Shown: piece after piece, positions 34,630 through 43,156 of the stretch
Position numbering within the stretch: the stretch's first letter is position 1
Layout: every line of letters begins with the position of its first letter
DNA from: Rhodococcus sp. AW25M09
GTDB lineage: Bacteria > Actinomycetota > Actinomycetes > Mycobacteriales > Mycobacteriaceae
Assembly (NCBI RefSeq): GCF_000333955.1
Contig: NZ_CAPS01000012.1
Span: 96,885-160,884, forward strand
Length of the DNA stretch: 64,000 nt
Reading direction: 5' to 3'
Notes under the pieces: model-generated
Seen by the model: the letters and a program-made list of their open reading frames with translations, nothing else
The model's database searches: none
Told to the model about the DNA's origin: nothing
Made by a program: the position numbers and the translations under genes

Positions 34630-35595
34630 TCAGCCGAACACCGGGAACTTGCGCTTGAGAGCGAGGGCATCCATTCCGGACTGGATACTCGCGCGCACCT
34701 CTTCGTACTTGGCGTCGACGTACGCCTCGTCGTCGCACAGCGCAGGATCGTGGTCGAGCTCGACCGGAGGCATGAAACGGGTGCGAATCTTGGCGGGCAA
34801 CGGAATTTGCGGCAACGCGGCAGGCGCAATGATCCAGGGAAGCGAGATCGCAATCGGAAACACCTTCAACCGCGCAATCTTGTCGAGCTTGAGCGCCCTC
34901 GAGAGCTTGTCGCCTCGAACGAGTACCGGCATCGCGTCGGCCCCGCCGACGGTGGCCACCGGAACGATGGGTACACCCATGCGGATGGCGAGCTTGATGA
35001 AACCGGTTCGGCCGCCGAGAGTCGCCTCGTCCCGCTTGCTCCAGGGCCGCAGTGAATCGACCTCACCGCCCGGCCACACGATGACGTCCCGGCCCTCGGC
35101 CAAAGCCGTCGACATCGAATCCGGTGCCGCGGGGAGCACACCCATCGATCGGAACACCTTGCCGATCAACGGGAACGCCATCAGTGCATCGTGCGCCGTG
35201 CCGTGCAGAATCCGCCTTTCGCCGAAGTGCCGCCACCATTGCGCGCCGACGGTCCACGCATCCCAGACGAACGGCGCACCCGAATGCACGCCGACGACGA
35301 GCACCGGCGACTCGGGAATGGTCTCCCAACCGTCGATCTCCATTCGGAAATAGCGGTCCATCACCCCGTTCCAGAGCCGCTGCTGACGGTCCATGGCGAT
35401 TGTGTTCTGGTCGTCGAGGTCCCAGCCACCGGCGCGATCGGCAACCACGGACCCGAGGCCCCCGGACGCTTTCGCGCGTCGCTCCTTCATCTTCATTCGC
35501 GCTGCAGCGGCGTACCGCTGCGCCTGCTCGCGCAACTGCTCCTTCGTCGCGTCGTCGGAGGCATCCCCACCCATTACGTGATCCCCATCACTCAT
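34630..35595 (-). CDS. Acyltransferase-like protein (lysophospholipid/DGAT type)
   Basis: About 321 residues. A polar N-terminal region with KMKMKERRAK is followed by a PlsC-like domain: GVHSGAPFVWD (H and D as the likely catalytic pair, spaced more widely than H-x4-D), GVLPAAPDS, and IVWPGGEVDSLRPW in place of FPEGT. This pattern matches the mycobacterial acyltransferase group that includes putative diacylglycerol acyltransferases. ATG 35595 is chosen inside a frame that is open 13 codons further. Substrate uncertain. Confidence 0.78.
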   Translation of the reverse strand: MSDGDHVMGGDASDDATKEQLREQAQRYAAAARMKMKERRAKASGGLGSVVADRAGGWDLDDQNTIAMDRQQRLWNGVMDRYFRMEIDGWETIPESPVLVVGVHSGAPFVWDAWTVGAQWWRHFGERRILHGTAHDALMAFPLIGKVFRSMGVLPAAPDSMSTALAEGRDVIVWPGGEVDSLRPWSKRDEATLGGRTGFIKLAIRMGVPIVPVATVGGADAMPVLVRGDKLSRALKLDKIARLKVFPIAISLPWIIAPAALPQIPLPAKIRTRFMPPVELDHDPALCDDEAYVDAKYEEVRASIQSGMDALALKRKFPVFG

Positions 35596-35711
35596 ACTGG
35601 CACCGTACTCCACCCCGTAGAAGTCGACCGACAACGAGCGCTCGTAACCCCGCGAGACGTCCCACCCGTCCGATATGGTCGAAATTCAAGCCGAGCGAAC
35701 GAGGTACACCG

Positions 35712-37115
35712 ATGGATCCGATCGAACCGGCATACGGAACGACCACATTGCTGCTGATCGCAGCCGCCGCCGTCGCAATCCTGCTTTTCCTCATCATGAA
35801 GGTGAAACTGCACGCCTTCGTCTCCCTGGTTCTGGTCAGCGCGGTCACCGCTGTCGCAGCGGGGATCCCACTGGCAGACGTGCCCGCGGCGCTGCTGTCG
35901 GGCTTCAGTTCCACACTCGGGTCGGTCGCGCTTCTCGTCGCCTTGGGCGTGATGGTCGGCAGACTGCTCGAAATCACCGGTGGCGCTCAAGTATTGGCAG
36001 ATACCCTGATCAACCGGTTCGGGGCCAAACGCGCGCCTCTCGCACTCGGTGTCGCCGCGCTCATCTTCGGCTTCCCCATCTTCTTCGACGCCGGCCTCGT
36101 CGTCTTCTTGCCGATCATCTTCACCGTCGCCAAGCGCTTCGGCGGATCGGTACTGCTGTACGCCCTGCCGACCGCAGGCGCGTTCGCCACGATGCACGCC
36201 ATCGTTCCTCCGCACCCCGGCCCGGTTGCGGCCACCGACCTCCTCGGCGGCGACATCGGGACGGTACTTCTCGTCGGCATTCCCGTCGCCGTCGTGTCCT
36301 GGTTCGTCGGCTCCTACCTCGTCGGTACCCAGCTCGGCAAGCGGTTCAACACCACGCCGATCGACCTCTTCTCCACCGGGTCGACGGACTCCGAAGAGCA
36401 CGACAAAGAGATGGCCGCCCTCCGCGAACCGACGCCGAAATTCGGTGCGGTGCTGTTCATCCTGCTGACGCCGCTCGTTCTGATCTCGCTCAACACCGTC
36501 GTGAATACGCTGACGACCTCGGGCATACTCACCGGTGACGAAACCTGGGCCGCCGCATTGACGCTCATCGGCCAGACCCCCATCGCCCTGCTCATCACGC
36601 TGTTGCTGGCCCTGTTCATCCTCGCGCCGGGACGCTTCCCGGTGGCCGACGGTGCCAAGTACATGGACCAGGCACTCGGGCCCATCTGTTCGATCATCTT
36701 GATCACCGGTGCCGGCGGAATGTTCGGTGGAGTGCTGCGGGCGAGCGGAATCGGGCAGTCGCTCACCGCATCACTGTCCGACGTCGGTCTGCCGATCATC
36801 CTGCAGGCCTTCCTGATCGCCACTGCGCTTCGCGTCGCACAGGGTTCGGCCACAGTTGCCCTGACCACTACGGCCGGACTGATCTCGGTGCAGGTAGCCG
36901 AACTGGATCTGAGCAACTTCAAGATCGCGTTGTTGGTGTTCGCACTGGCCGCCGGAGCCACCGTCCTCTCCCACGTCAACGACTCCGGCTTCTGGCTCGT
37001 CAGCCGGTTCTTCGGGATGGACGAGAAGACGACACTCAAGACCTGGACCGTCATGGAAACGACACTCGGTTTGGCGGTCTTCGCCGTCGCATCACTGCTG
37101 TGGGTGGTGTTCTAG
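35712..37115 (+). CDS. GntP-family gluconate/organic acid permease
   Basis: A 467-residue proton symporter with about 12-14 membrane helices. GntP family signatures are clear: FFDAGLVVFLPIIF (FFD-x-GL), MHAIVPPHPGPVAA, GAGGMFGGVLRASGIG and HVNDSGFWLV. Members take up gluconate, idonate or related hydroxy acids. No gluconate kinase is adjacent. ATG at 35712 closely precedes the first hydrophobic helix. Confidence 0.92.
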   Translation: MDPIEPAYGTTTLLLIAAAAVAILLFLIMKVKLHAFVSLVLVSAVTAVAAGIPLADVPAALLSGFSSTLGSVALLVALGVMVGRLLEITGGAQVLADTLINRFGAKRAPLALGVAALIFGFPIFFDAGLVVFLPIIFTVAKRFGGSVLLYALPTAGAFATMHAIVPPHPGPVAATDLLGGDIGTVLLVGIPVAVVSWFVGSYLVGTQLGKRFNTTPIDLFSTGSTDSEEHDKEMAALREPTPKFGAVLFILLTPLVLISLNTVVNTLTTSGILTGDETWAAALTLIGQTPIALLITLLLALFILAPGRFPVADGAKYMDQALGPICSIILITGAGGMFGGVLRASGIGQSLTASLSDVGLPIILQAFLIATALRVAQGSATVALTTTAGLISVQVAELDLSNFKIALLVFALAAGATVLSHVNDSGFWLVSRFFGMDEKTTLKTWTVMETTLGLAVFAVASLLWVVF

Positions 37116-37152
37116 GTTCGATCCGGTGGGTGCAGGGTGCGGCTACGCCCGA

Positions 37153-37944
37153 TCAGGCGAGGGATCCGGCCACGATCTGCCAGGCCAGCGCCGACTTCGC
37201 GGCGAGGCTGAGGACCAAGTAGACGAACTCGCCGAACGCGTAGTCCTTCCACGGTCCGACCCCTCGGTACTGCAGCCACTGGTTCGCGGCGAAGCTCATG
37301 AAGAAGACGAACAGCGAGAAGAAGATTCCGAACACGAAGGACGGGATTTCCGCGGCTCCGAAGAGGTTGACGGCGATCGCTATCCAGGGTGCCGCGCCGG
37401 CGATGCAGCCGAACCAGAACGCGGTGAGATCAGGCCGTTGCCCGGGCGGGTTGGAGCGTTCCTGGAGCCAGCCGAACAGGATCATGGCGACGTTGGTACC
37501 GATGATCGCGATGATGGCGGTGACCTGGGTGATGCCGGCGTAGAGAGCGATGAGGACGACCATGATCGTTGCGCTGACGCTGTATTCGACCCACCGGAAC
37601 GGGTTGATGCCCCGAGAGAGGTTGCGTTCGTACGCTGATCGCAGCGGTACCCCGGTGAGGAAGTGGTCCACCGCTGCCAGTGCCAGGAAGAGCGCGACGG
37701 CAATGCCGATGGGAATCGCAAACGCTGCCTGGGCCTCTGGGACCTGGGTTCCCGGGGGCCCTGCGGGGTACGCGGTGGTCAGGTCGATGGCGAAGTCGGA
37801 TGCGATGACGAGCACCGCAACGGCCTGAATCGCATGAAGCGCGGACAGGGAAATGTTCCAGATACGGAGGCGACGCAGCCTGTCCGGTGTGAGGGTGTGT
37901 TCTGCGGTGGTCGACGAAGGTCCCGAGTCCGATATGCGTGCCAT
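37153..37944 (-). CDS. Heliorhodopsin
   Basis: A 263-residue seven-helix retinal protein. The retinal Schiff-base lysine is K250 in the last helix (SLAAKSALAWQ); the counterion glutamate E120 lies in helix 3 within FRWVEYSVSATI, the signature of heliorhodopsins rather than type-1 pumps (which have DWxxTTP). H37 in helix 1 (ALHAIQ) and H94 (DHF) match the two conserved histidines near the counterion. Heliorhodopsins are inverted in the membrane (N-terminus inside) and do not pump; roles in light signalling or enzyme/transporter regulation are proposed. ATG 37944 gives the normal length. No carotenoid or retinal synthesis gene is in the window. Confidence 0.95.
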   Translation of the reverse strand: MARISDSGPSSTTAEHTLTPDRLRRLRIWNISLSALHAIQAVAVLVIASDFAIDLTTAYPAGPPGTQVPEAQAAFAIPIGIAVALFLALAAVDHFLTGVPLRSAYERNLSRGINPFRWVEYSVSATIMVVLIALYAGITQVTAIIAIIGTNVAMILFGWLQERSNPPGQRPDLTAFWFGCIAGAAPWIAIAVNLFGAAEIPSFVFGIFFSLFVFFMSFAANQWLQYRGVGPWKDYAFGEFVYLVLSLAAKSALAWQIVAGSLA

Positions 37945-38091
37945 GTCCACCAGCGTTACAGGTTGCCCGTCCAGTGACAAGGCATAGCGACCAGGACATT
38001 CGCCGGCCTCGCGCGGAGCTTCAGCGCCGATCGGGTGTCTGCACCAGTGATGTGGTGTTGTGCGAAGTCATGCCGGCGACCCCCGTGCGTG

Positions 38092-38796
38092 TCATTGCAC
38101 CGGAACCAGAATGCGCCAGGCCCCCAACGCCAGCGAGCCGACGGTGACCAGCAGGAACAGTCCGACCCAGACGATGCCGGGTAAGAATGTCAGCCGAGCC
38201 AGTTGATCGGCATCGGAATCGCGGGCTCGTCCTGCACTGCGGGAGCGCTGCAGCTCCAACACCGGGCGCGGGCCGGCAACCAGCAGGAAGAACGTGATGA
38301 AGTACGCCGCAGCCACCTGCTGCTCACCGGTACCCCACCAGGACACCACGAACAGGGCTGCACCGACCGTGACCAGGGACAGCAGCCCGTAGATGTTGCG
38401 AATCATCAACAGCATCAACGCGATCGAGATGACACCGATCCACAACACCGCCACCGCATGCTGGGTTCCGAGCACAAGCGCGGCACCGAGGCCGAGTAGC
38501 GACGGCCCCACGTAACCCGCGAACGTCATCGCGATGACACCGAGTCCGGTGGGCTTGCCCTTCGAGATGGCGACGCCGGAGGTATCCGAATGCAGTCGCA
38601 GCCCCATCAGCTGACGACCTGTGATCAGCGCCACGAACAGGTGCGCGCCCTCATGGGCGATGGTGACCACGTTGCGCGCTATCCGCCACGTCTGAGGCAC
38701 CACGACTATGACAAGCGCAGCCAGGGCCGCAGCTTGGACGATCCACACCGGTGGATCAGGACTCACCGCGGAGATGCGGTCCCAGAATTCGTTCAC
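38092..38796 (-). CDS. M50-like membrane zinc protein
   Basis: A 234-residue membrane protein with about six helices and a zinc-protease HExxH motif (H48-E49-G-A-H52) at the start of helix 2, then GYVGPSLLGLG. This matches the M50B-like family of putative site-2-type metalloproteases. A second DG motif of the classical S2P family is not evident, so activity is uncertain. It lies 147 bases upstream of the heliorhodopsin gene on the same strand, so cotranscription is possible but not shown. Confidence 0.75.
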   Translation of the reverse strand: MNEFWDRISAVSPDPPVWIVQAAALAALVIVVVPQTWRIARNVVTIAHEGAHLFVALITGRQLMGLRLHSDTSGVAISKGKPTGLGVIAMTFAGYVGPSLLGLGAALVLGTQHAVAVLWIGVISIALMLLMIRNIYGLLSLVTVGAALFVVSWWGTGEQQVAAAYFITFFLLVAGPRPVLELQRSRSAGRARDSDADQLARLTFLPGIVWVGLFLLVTVGSLALGAWRILVPVQ

Positions 38797-38817
38797 ACCC
38801 CAGTATGCGGCTTCGCC

Positions 38818-38865
38818 GCAGTGGTGCGATTACGTGCCGCCGGGGGCACTCGACCGCACCACTGC
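38818..38865. repeat. Imperfect palindrome (family C)
   Basis: GCAGTGGTGCG (38818-38828) pairs with CGCACCACTGC (38855-38865), and inside them GTGCC (38834-38838) pairs with GGCAC (38845-38849), leaving an interior bulge and a GC-rich loop. It is between two minus-strand genes: 11 bases after the desaturase stop region when read in that direction, and just upstream of the M50-like start. The left arm resembles sequence at 8141-8120. Confidence 0.6.
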
Positions 38866-38875
38866 CGCAGGCATG

Positions 38876-39832
38876 TCAGGACGCGCGTGCTTCGGCCTTC
38901 GCACGTTCGCGGGCGAGGGAGCGATCCCTCATTTCCTCGAATTTGGTGGCCTGACGCTCGAGGTCTTCGAGGAACACAGCGAGTTCTTCACGCTTGTTCT
39001 CACCGCGGGCGGTGAAGTCGTTGCGCTCGAACACGCTCCACTTGCGCAGCACCGGCCAGACGACGTCTTCGAGGTGCTGACGCAGGTCGTAGATGCCGTG
39101 CTTGGCCATCAGCACACCGTTGCGGCGGAAGTTCGGCATCCCGGCACCGGGCATCACGAAGTTCATCACGATGTCGGAGACCGCCTGCAGCGTCTGATCG
39201 GGCGAAATGTCCATCGCTGCGCCGGTGATGTTGCGGTAGAAGATCATGTGCAGGTTCTCGTCGGCCGCGATGCGTTGGAGCATGCGGTCGGCGATCGGGT
39301 CGTCGCAGACCTTGCCGGTGTTGCGGTGCGAGACGCGGGTGGCGAGCTCCTGGAACGTCACGTACGCGACCGAGTGCAGCAGACCGACCCCCGCACCGGC
39401 AGGCGAGACGTACCCGTTGGTCATGTGGATCATGCGGGCTTCTTCGAGAGCCACGGGATCGACGCCGCGGGTGACGACGAGGTAGTCGCGCATGACGATG
39501 CCGTGCCGGTTCTCCTCGGCGGTCCAGCGGCCGACCCAGGTTCCCCACGCGCCGTCGCGGGAGAAGTTCTCGGCGATCTCACGGTGGTAGGAGGGCAGGT
39601 TGTCCTCGGTGAGGAGGTTGGTGATCATCGCGGCCTGGGCGACGTCGGAGAGCTTGGACTGCTCGGGGTCGTAGTCCTGGCCGCCGAGGGCGGCGAAGTT
39701 GCGGCCTTCGTCCCACGGCACGTAATCGTGTGGATGCCACTCCCGCGCCATGGTGATGTGACGGTTCACGTTGTCCTCGGCAGTGGGCACCAGCTCCTGC
39801 AGAAGCTCGAGCTGTGTCAGATCCCTGGCCAT
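38876..39832 (-). CDS. Acyl-ACP desaturase (DesA type)
   Basis: A 318-residue soluble di-iron desaturase of the stearoyl-ACP desaturase family. Both iron motifs are visible: EENRHG in helix 4 of the four-helix bundle and DENLHMIFY further on, with E residues in LLTEDNLP. It introduces a cis double bond into acyl-ACP, like mycobacterial DesA proteins. ATG 39832 is preferred since AGGAGG lies seven bases upstream; the ATG at 39838 is too close to it. Monocistronic by appearance. Confidence 0.92.
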   Translation of the reverse strand: MARDLTQLELLQELVPTAEDNVNRHITMAREWHPHDYVPWDEGRNFAALGGQDYDPEQSKLSDVAQAAMITNLLTEDNLPSYHREIAENFSRDGAWGTWVGRWTAEENRHGIVMRDYLVVTRGVDPVALEEARMIHMTNGYVSPAGAGVGLLHSVAYVTFQELATRVSHRNTGKVCDDPIADRMLQRIAADENLHMIFYRNITGAAMDISPDQTLQAVSDIVMNFVMPGAGMPNFRRNGVLMAKHGIYDLRQHLEDVVWPVLRKWSVFERNDFTARGENKREELAVFLEDLERQATKFEEMRDRSLARERAKAEARAS

Positions 39833-39960
39833 CGACATGCCTCCTAGCATTGACGTCAGCTCACGAGCTTAGAGCCATCCGCCCGTCACAGGGGCAGCCT
39901 CGCCGAGACTCTGTTAGAGGTAGCAACCGACGTCCTGCCCGAGTCGTGCGATTTCACAGC

Positions 39961-40458
39961 TCACGGCTGGGCAGGTTCGAGACCGGAGAAGTTCGGTGCG
40001 CGGAAGACCCAGCCGCGGAGAGCGACGAACCGGGCCGCACCGAACAGTCCACTGACAGCGATGACGACCGCTACCTGTACGTACGTCGCTGCGGTCGGAA
40101 AGAGGATGTGCATGGCAGCCAGGGAGGCGGTACTGAGACCGACCCCGATCAGGGCCAGCCCGCCGGCTTCCCACTGGGTCTGGAACCAGCCGACCCGGCC
40201 GACGGCACGGAAGGTATGACGGCGGTGCAGCTCGTTGGCCAGGACGGTGCTGGCGGCCACACCCGCGAGATTTGCGGTGAACGGTCCGAGGAATGCGAGT
40301 ACGACGAACAACAGGGCATACACACCGTTGCTCGACACTCCGACGACGACAAAACGTACGAACTGCGCCAGAACCGACTCACCGAGCAGTCGAGCCTTGA
40401 TCCGAGGCACACAGCTCGCCGCCTCGGACGGGGCCGAGGCTTTCACCGAAGTGCTCAC
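39961..40458 (-). CDS. GtrA-family membrane protein
   Basis: A 165-residue protein with four membrane helices and the GtrA landmarks FVRFVVVGVSSNGVYALLF and the NELHRRHTF loop. GtrA proteins are thought to flip polyprenyl-linked sugars or act with cell-wall glycosyltransferases (arabinogalactan in mycobacteria). No glycosyltransferase is adjacent. Start ATG at 40458 follows a GAGACC-rich stretch with only a weak ribosome site. Confidence 0.85.
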   Translation of the reverse strand: MSTSVKASAPSEAASCVPRIKARLLGESVLAQFVRFVVVGVSSNGVYALLFVVLAFLGPFTANLAGVAASTVLANELHRRHTFRAVGRVGWFQTQWEAGGLALIGVGLSTASLAAMHILFPTAATYVQVAVVIAVSGLFGAARFVALRGWVFRAPNFSGLEPAQP

Positions 40459-40552
40459 GAGGTCTCCAGTTGTAGAACCGGAAGCGTCGATCGGCGCTTC
40501 GATCGATACAACTCCGAGCAGGAGCAGATCGGTCTCGGACGTGACGGACGTC

Positions 40553-40720
40553 TCAGGCCTTCGAGGAACTTTCTTCCCGAGCGCGCTTCTTGCGGTCCAG
40601 GTCGATGTTCAGACTGTCGGACTTGATGGACGCGACGAACAACACCGCAACGAGAACCACCACTACGACGATGGTGATGACGACCACCGCGATGCCGAAA
40701 ATTGCCAAAATACCGTTCAT
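40553..40720 (-). CDS. Small single-pass membrane protein (55 residues)
   Basis: ATG at 40720 with GGAGG seven bases upstream opens a 55-residue frame: MNGILAIF then a run of valine, isoleucine and leucine to about residue 29, followed by a charged tail (NIDLDRKKRAREESSS). One membrane helix with a basic/acidic cytoplasmic or external tail. I do not recognise a family. Good ribosome site, strong hydrophobic core and high-GC codon use support a real gene. Lies upstream of the GtrA gene on the same strand, 94 bases apart. Confidence 0.7.
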   Translation of the reverse strand: MNGILAIFGIAVVVITIVVVVVLVAVLFVASIKSDSLNIDLDRKKRAREESSSKA

Positions 40721-40767
40721 GTCCTGCCTCCCGTGTCAGGCAATACGGTACTTGTCGTAGACAGACC

Positions 40768-40844
40768 GCTCCACTCCGGCCCAGCTGGGTCGTTCCGACA
40801 GGCTCCACTCCCGCCCGACTGGGTCGTTCCGACAGGCTCCACTC
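40768..40844. repeat. 34-bp tandem repeat at the maltokinase stop
   Basis: Two full 34-base units and a partial third: GCTCCACTC recurs at 40768, 40802 and 40836, and CTGGGTCGTTCCGACAG is exactly repeated at 40785 and 40819. The last unit ends at the maltokinase stop codon (40843-40845). A divergent copy of the same motif (GGGTCGTTCCGCAAGCTCCACTCCC-like) lies at 8083-8107. Confidence 0.8.
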
Positions 40845-42228
40845 AGCTCACCAGGCGCGCCACGGCACGCATCGGCAACGACAGCCACGTCGGCCGATTG
40901 CGAGCCTCGTACAGAACCTCGTACACCGCTTTGTCGAGCTCGTACGCGCGCAGCAGATCGGCTTCGTCGCGGGGATCGTGCCCGGCAACCGAGGCATAGC
41001 CGTCGAAGAACGCGGCGATGCTCCGGGCGGCCCACTGGTCAGCTCGCTTCCGCACCGAGGGGTCCTCGGGCAGATCGACCAGCAGATGGTTCGCGGCATA
41101 GTCGAACGAGCGCAACATTCCCGCGACGTCACGCAGGGCACTGTCCATCTGTCTACGCTCGGCCAACGTCTTGGCCGGCTCACCCTCGAAGTCGATGAGC
41201 AGCCACCGCTCGGGAGTCCCCAACACCTGCCCCAGATGCAGATCACCATGGATGCGCTGCACCGTGGTGCTGTTCGACGCCTCCGCCCGCGAAATGAGGG
41301 CCGTGGCTGCCGGGATGTACCGAGCGATGTCCGGCACCACGCGTGCCACTCCCGAAATGCGCGCGAGAATCTCCTCGACCGCGGTCGATTCCACCGAGCG
41401 CTCGACGGTGCCCAACATCGAGGCCAGGTCGTGATGCACCTGCGCGACGGCCGCCCCGATGCGATGCGCATCCGGGGCGAAATCACCGGGCAGGTCCTCG
41501 ACCGCCGTGTCCGGAGAATCGAACACCTCGCGAACGCTCGCCAGGGCCGCTGTCCAGCCTTCGGCGGAGTTCGCGGCGAAGTCCTGAATCATGCCCAGTG
41601 TGGTCGGCTCACCCCCGACCTCGGCTTCCAGCCAGCCCCGCAGCGGCGCGACGTTGACACTGCCGGCCTCCGCCAACGCACGATGCAGTTCGACGTCCGG
41701 GCTGATCCCCGGCGGCACCTGACGGAACAGCTTGAGCAACAGCAGATCACCGAGGATCACCGACGTGTTGGACTGCTCGGCCCCGAGAACCCGACCACGC
41801 AGACCGCTCGGCACACTCGAACCATCGACTACCTTGAATTCGATGCTGCCCGTGCCTTTTTCGCTCGTGAAAGCATCGCCGTACAGACCGATGATCTCGG
41901 GGTCTCGCAAACCGTCGAACACGGCCACCTCGCCCGCCACGGGAAGTACCCACGGCCGCAGCTCGTCGGTCAACTCGGTGCGGAAGCCCAGGGGCACCTG
42001 ATAGGTCTGCGTCACCACCACGCCGTCCTGGGTCAGCTGCACCTGCACCAGCAGGTGTTCGGCGGCGAAATGCGGCTCGTCACGGAGGACTTCGCGCGCA
42101 ACGATCGTCACCGAATCCACCGTCGAACCCTTCGCGCCGAACCACCGTTGCGCCGGCAGCCACGTCGCCAGAGCCTCCTCGAGCTGGGGTTCGACCGTGC
42201 TTGCCGCACTCGAGCTGGAACCGACCAT
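40843..42228 (-). CDS. mak: Maltokinase
   Basis: A 461-residue maltokinase: N-terminal cap with the conserved RWFGAKG, then an aminoglycoside-phosphotransferase-like kinase fold with the Brenner motif IHGDLHLGQ and metal-binding IDFEGEP. It makes maltose 1-phosphate, the donor for GlgE alpha-glucan synthesis. In most actinobacteria it is next to or fused with trehalose synthase (treS); here neither treS nor glgE is adjacent, so the pathway partners are elsewhere. Divergent from pirin. Confidence 0.92.
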   Translation of the reverse strand: MVGSSSSAASTVEPQLEEALATWLPAQRWFGAKGSTVDSVTIVAREVLRDEPHFAAEHLLVQVQLTQDGVVVTQTYQVPLGFRTELTDELRPWVLPVAGEVAVFDGLRDPEIIGLYGDAFTSEKGTGSIEFKVVDGSSVPSGLRGRVLGAEQSNTSVILGDLLLLKLFRQVPPGISPDVELHRALAEAGSVNVAPLRGWLEAEVGGEPTTLGMIQDFAANSAEGWTAALASVREVFDSPDTAVEDLPGDFAPDAHRIGAAVAQVHHDLASMLGTVERSVESTAVEEILARISGVARVVPDIARYIPAATALISRAEASNSTTVQRIHGDLHLGQVLGTPERWLLIDFEGEPAKTLAERRQMDSALRDVAGMLRSFDYAANHLLVDLPEDPSVRKRADQWAARSIAAFFDGYASVAGHDPRDEADLLRAYELDKAVYEVLYEARNRPTWLSLPMRAVARLVS

Positions 42229-42383
42229 GAGAATCTCTCGCCGCCTTCGGGGGTGTGCAGAGGGTGTGACCGTACGTACCGAAACCTACCCACTCGCGGC
42301 CACACTCACACTCCGACGGCAAAGACACCCGAACGTTATGCAGGTCGTACGCAAGCACACCGGCGTGCTCGTACAGTGGTTGC

Positions 42384-43148
42384 ATGTCCGCTCCACTGAC
42401 CGCCCACATCGATGTGCACCGCGCGGGTGATCGACTGAAAACCCGTGTGTCCTGGTTGGACTCGAAGCATTCGTTCTCCTTCGGCCAGCACTACGACCCC
42501 GACAACACCCATCACGGACTGCTCTTGGTCAACAACGACGACATCGTCACGGCCGGTCAAGGTTTCGAAACGCACCCGCATCGCGACGTGGAAATCGTGA
42601 CGTGGGTGATGCAGGGCTCACTGGTTCACCAGGACTCCATCGGGCATTCCGGAATCATCTACCCCGGACTCGCCCAACGCATGAGCGCAGGCAAAGGCAT
42701 CATGCATTCGGAGAAGAACGACTCCTGGAACATCGACGGCAATCACCACACCGAACCCGTTCGCTTCGTGCAGATGTGGGTGATCCCGGACAGCCCCGGC
42801 ATCACTCCCGGCTACGAACAACTCGAGATCGGCGACGAGTTGTTGCGCGGCGGGCTGGTCACGGTGGCGTCGGGCATGGACAAACACCGAGGTCAGGCCG
42901 CGATCGGGATCTCACAGAAATCGGCAGCGCTGCATGCTGCCAGGCTGACACCGGGAATGACCGTGACTGTGCCCGATGCTCCCTTCGTCCATGTTTTCGT
43001 CGCCCGCGGCACCGTCTCGATGGAGGGCGTCGGCGACCTGTACGAGGGCGACGCGGTGCGCATGAGTTCCACTGGGGGACAGGAAATCACCGCCGCCGAA
43101 CCGGCAGAGGTACTGATCTGGGAAATGCACTCACGGCTTGGTGCCTAG
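42384..43148 (+). CDS. Pirin-family protein
   Basis: A 254-residue bicupin. The N-terminal cupin carries the pirin metal ligands in GFETHPHRDVEIV and IMHSEKN (His, His, His, Glu), followed by the conserved QMWVIPD. Bacterial pirins include quercetinases and redox-sensing regulators; the specific role is not evident. ATG 42384 is the first good start after the divergent maltokinase promoter region. Confidence 0.9.
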   Translation: MSAPLTAHIDVHRAGDRLKTRVSWLDSKHSFSFGQHYDPDNTHHGLLLVNNDDIVTAGQGFETHPHRDVEIVTWVMQGSLVHQDSIGHSGIIYPGLAQRMSAGKGIMHSEKNDSWNIDGNHHTEPVRFVQMWVIPDSPGITPGYEQLEIGDELLRGGLVTVASGMDKHRGQAAIGISQKSAALHAARLTPGMTVTVPDAPFVHVFVARGTVSMEGVGDLYEGDAVRMSSTGGQEITAAEPAEVLIWEMHSRLGA

Positions 43149-43156
43149 GATCTCGC

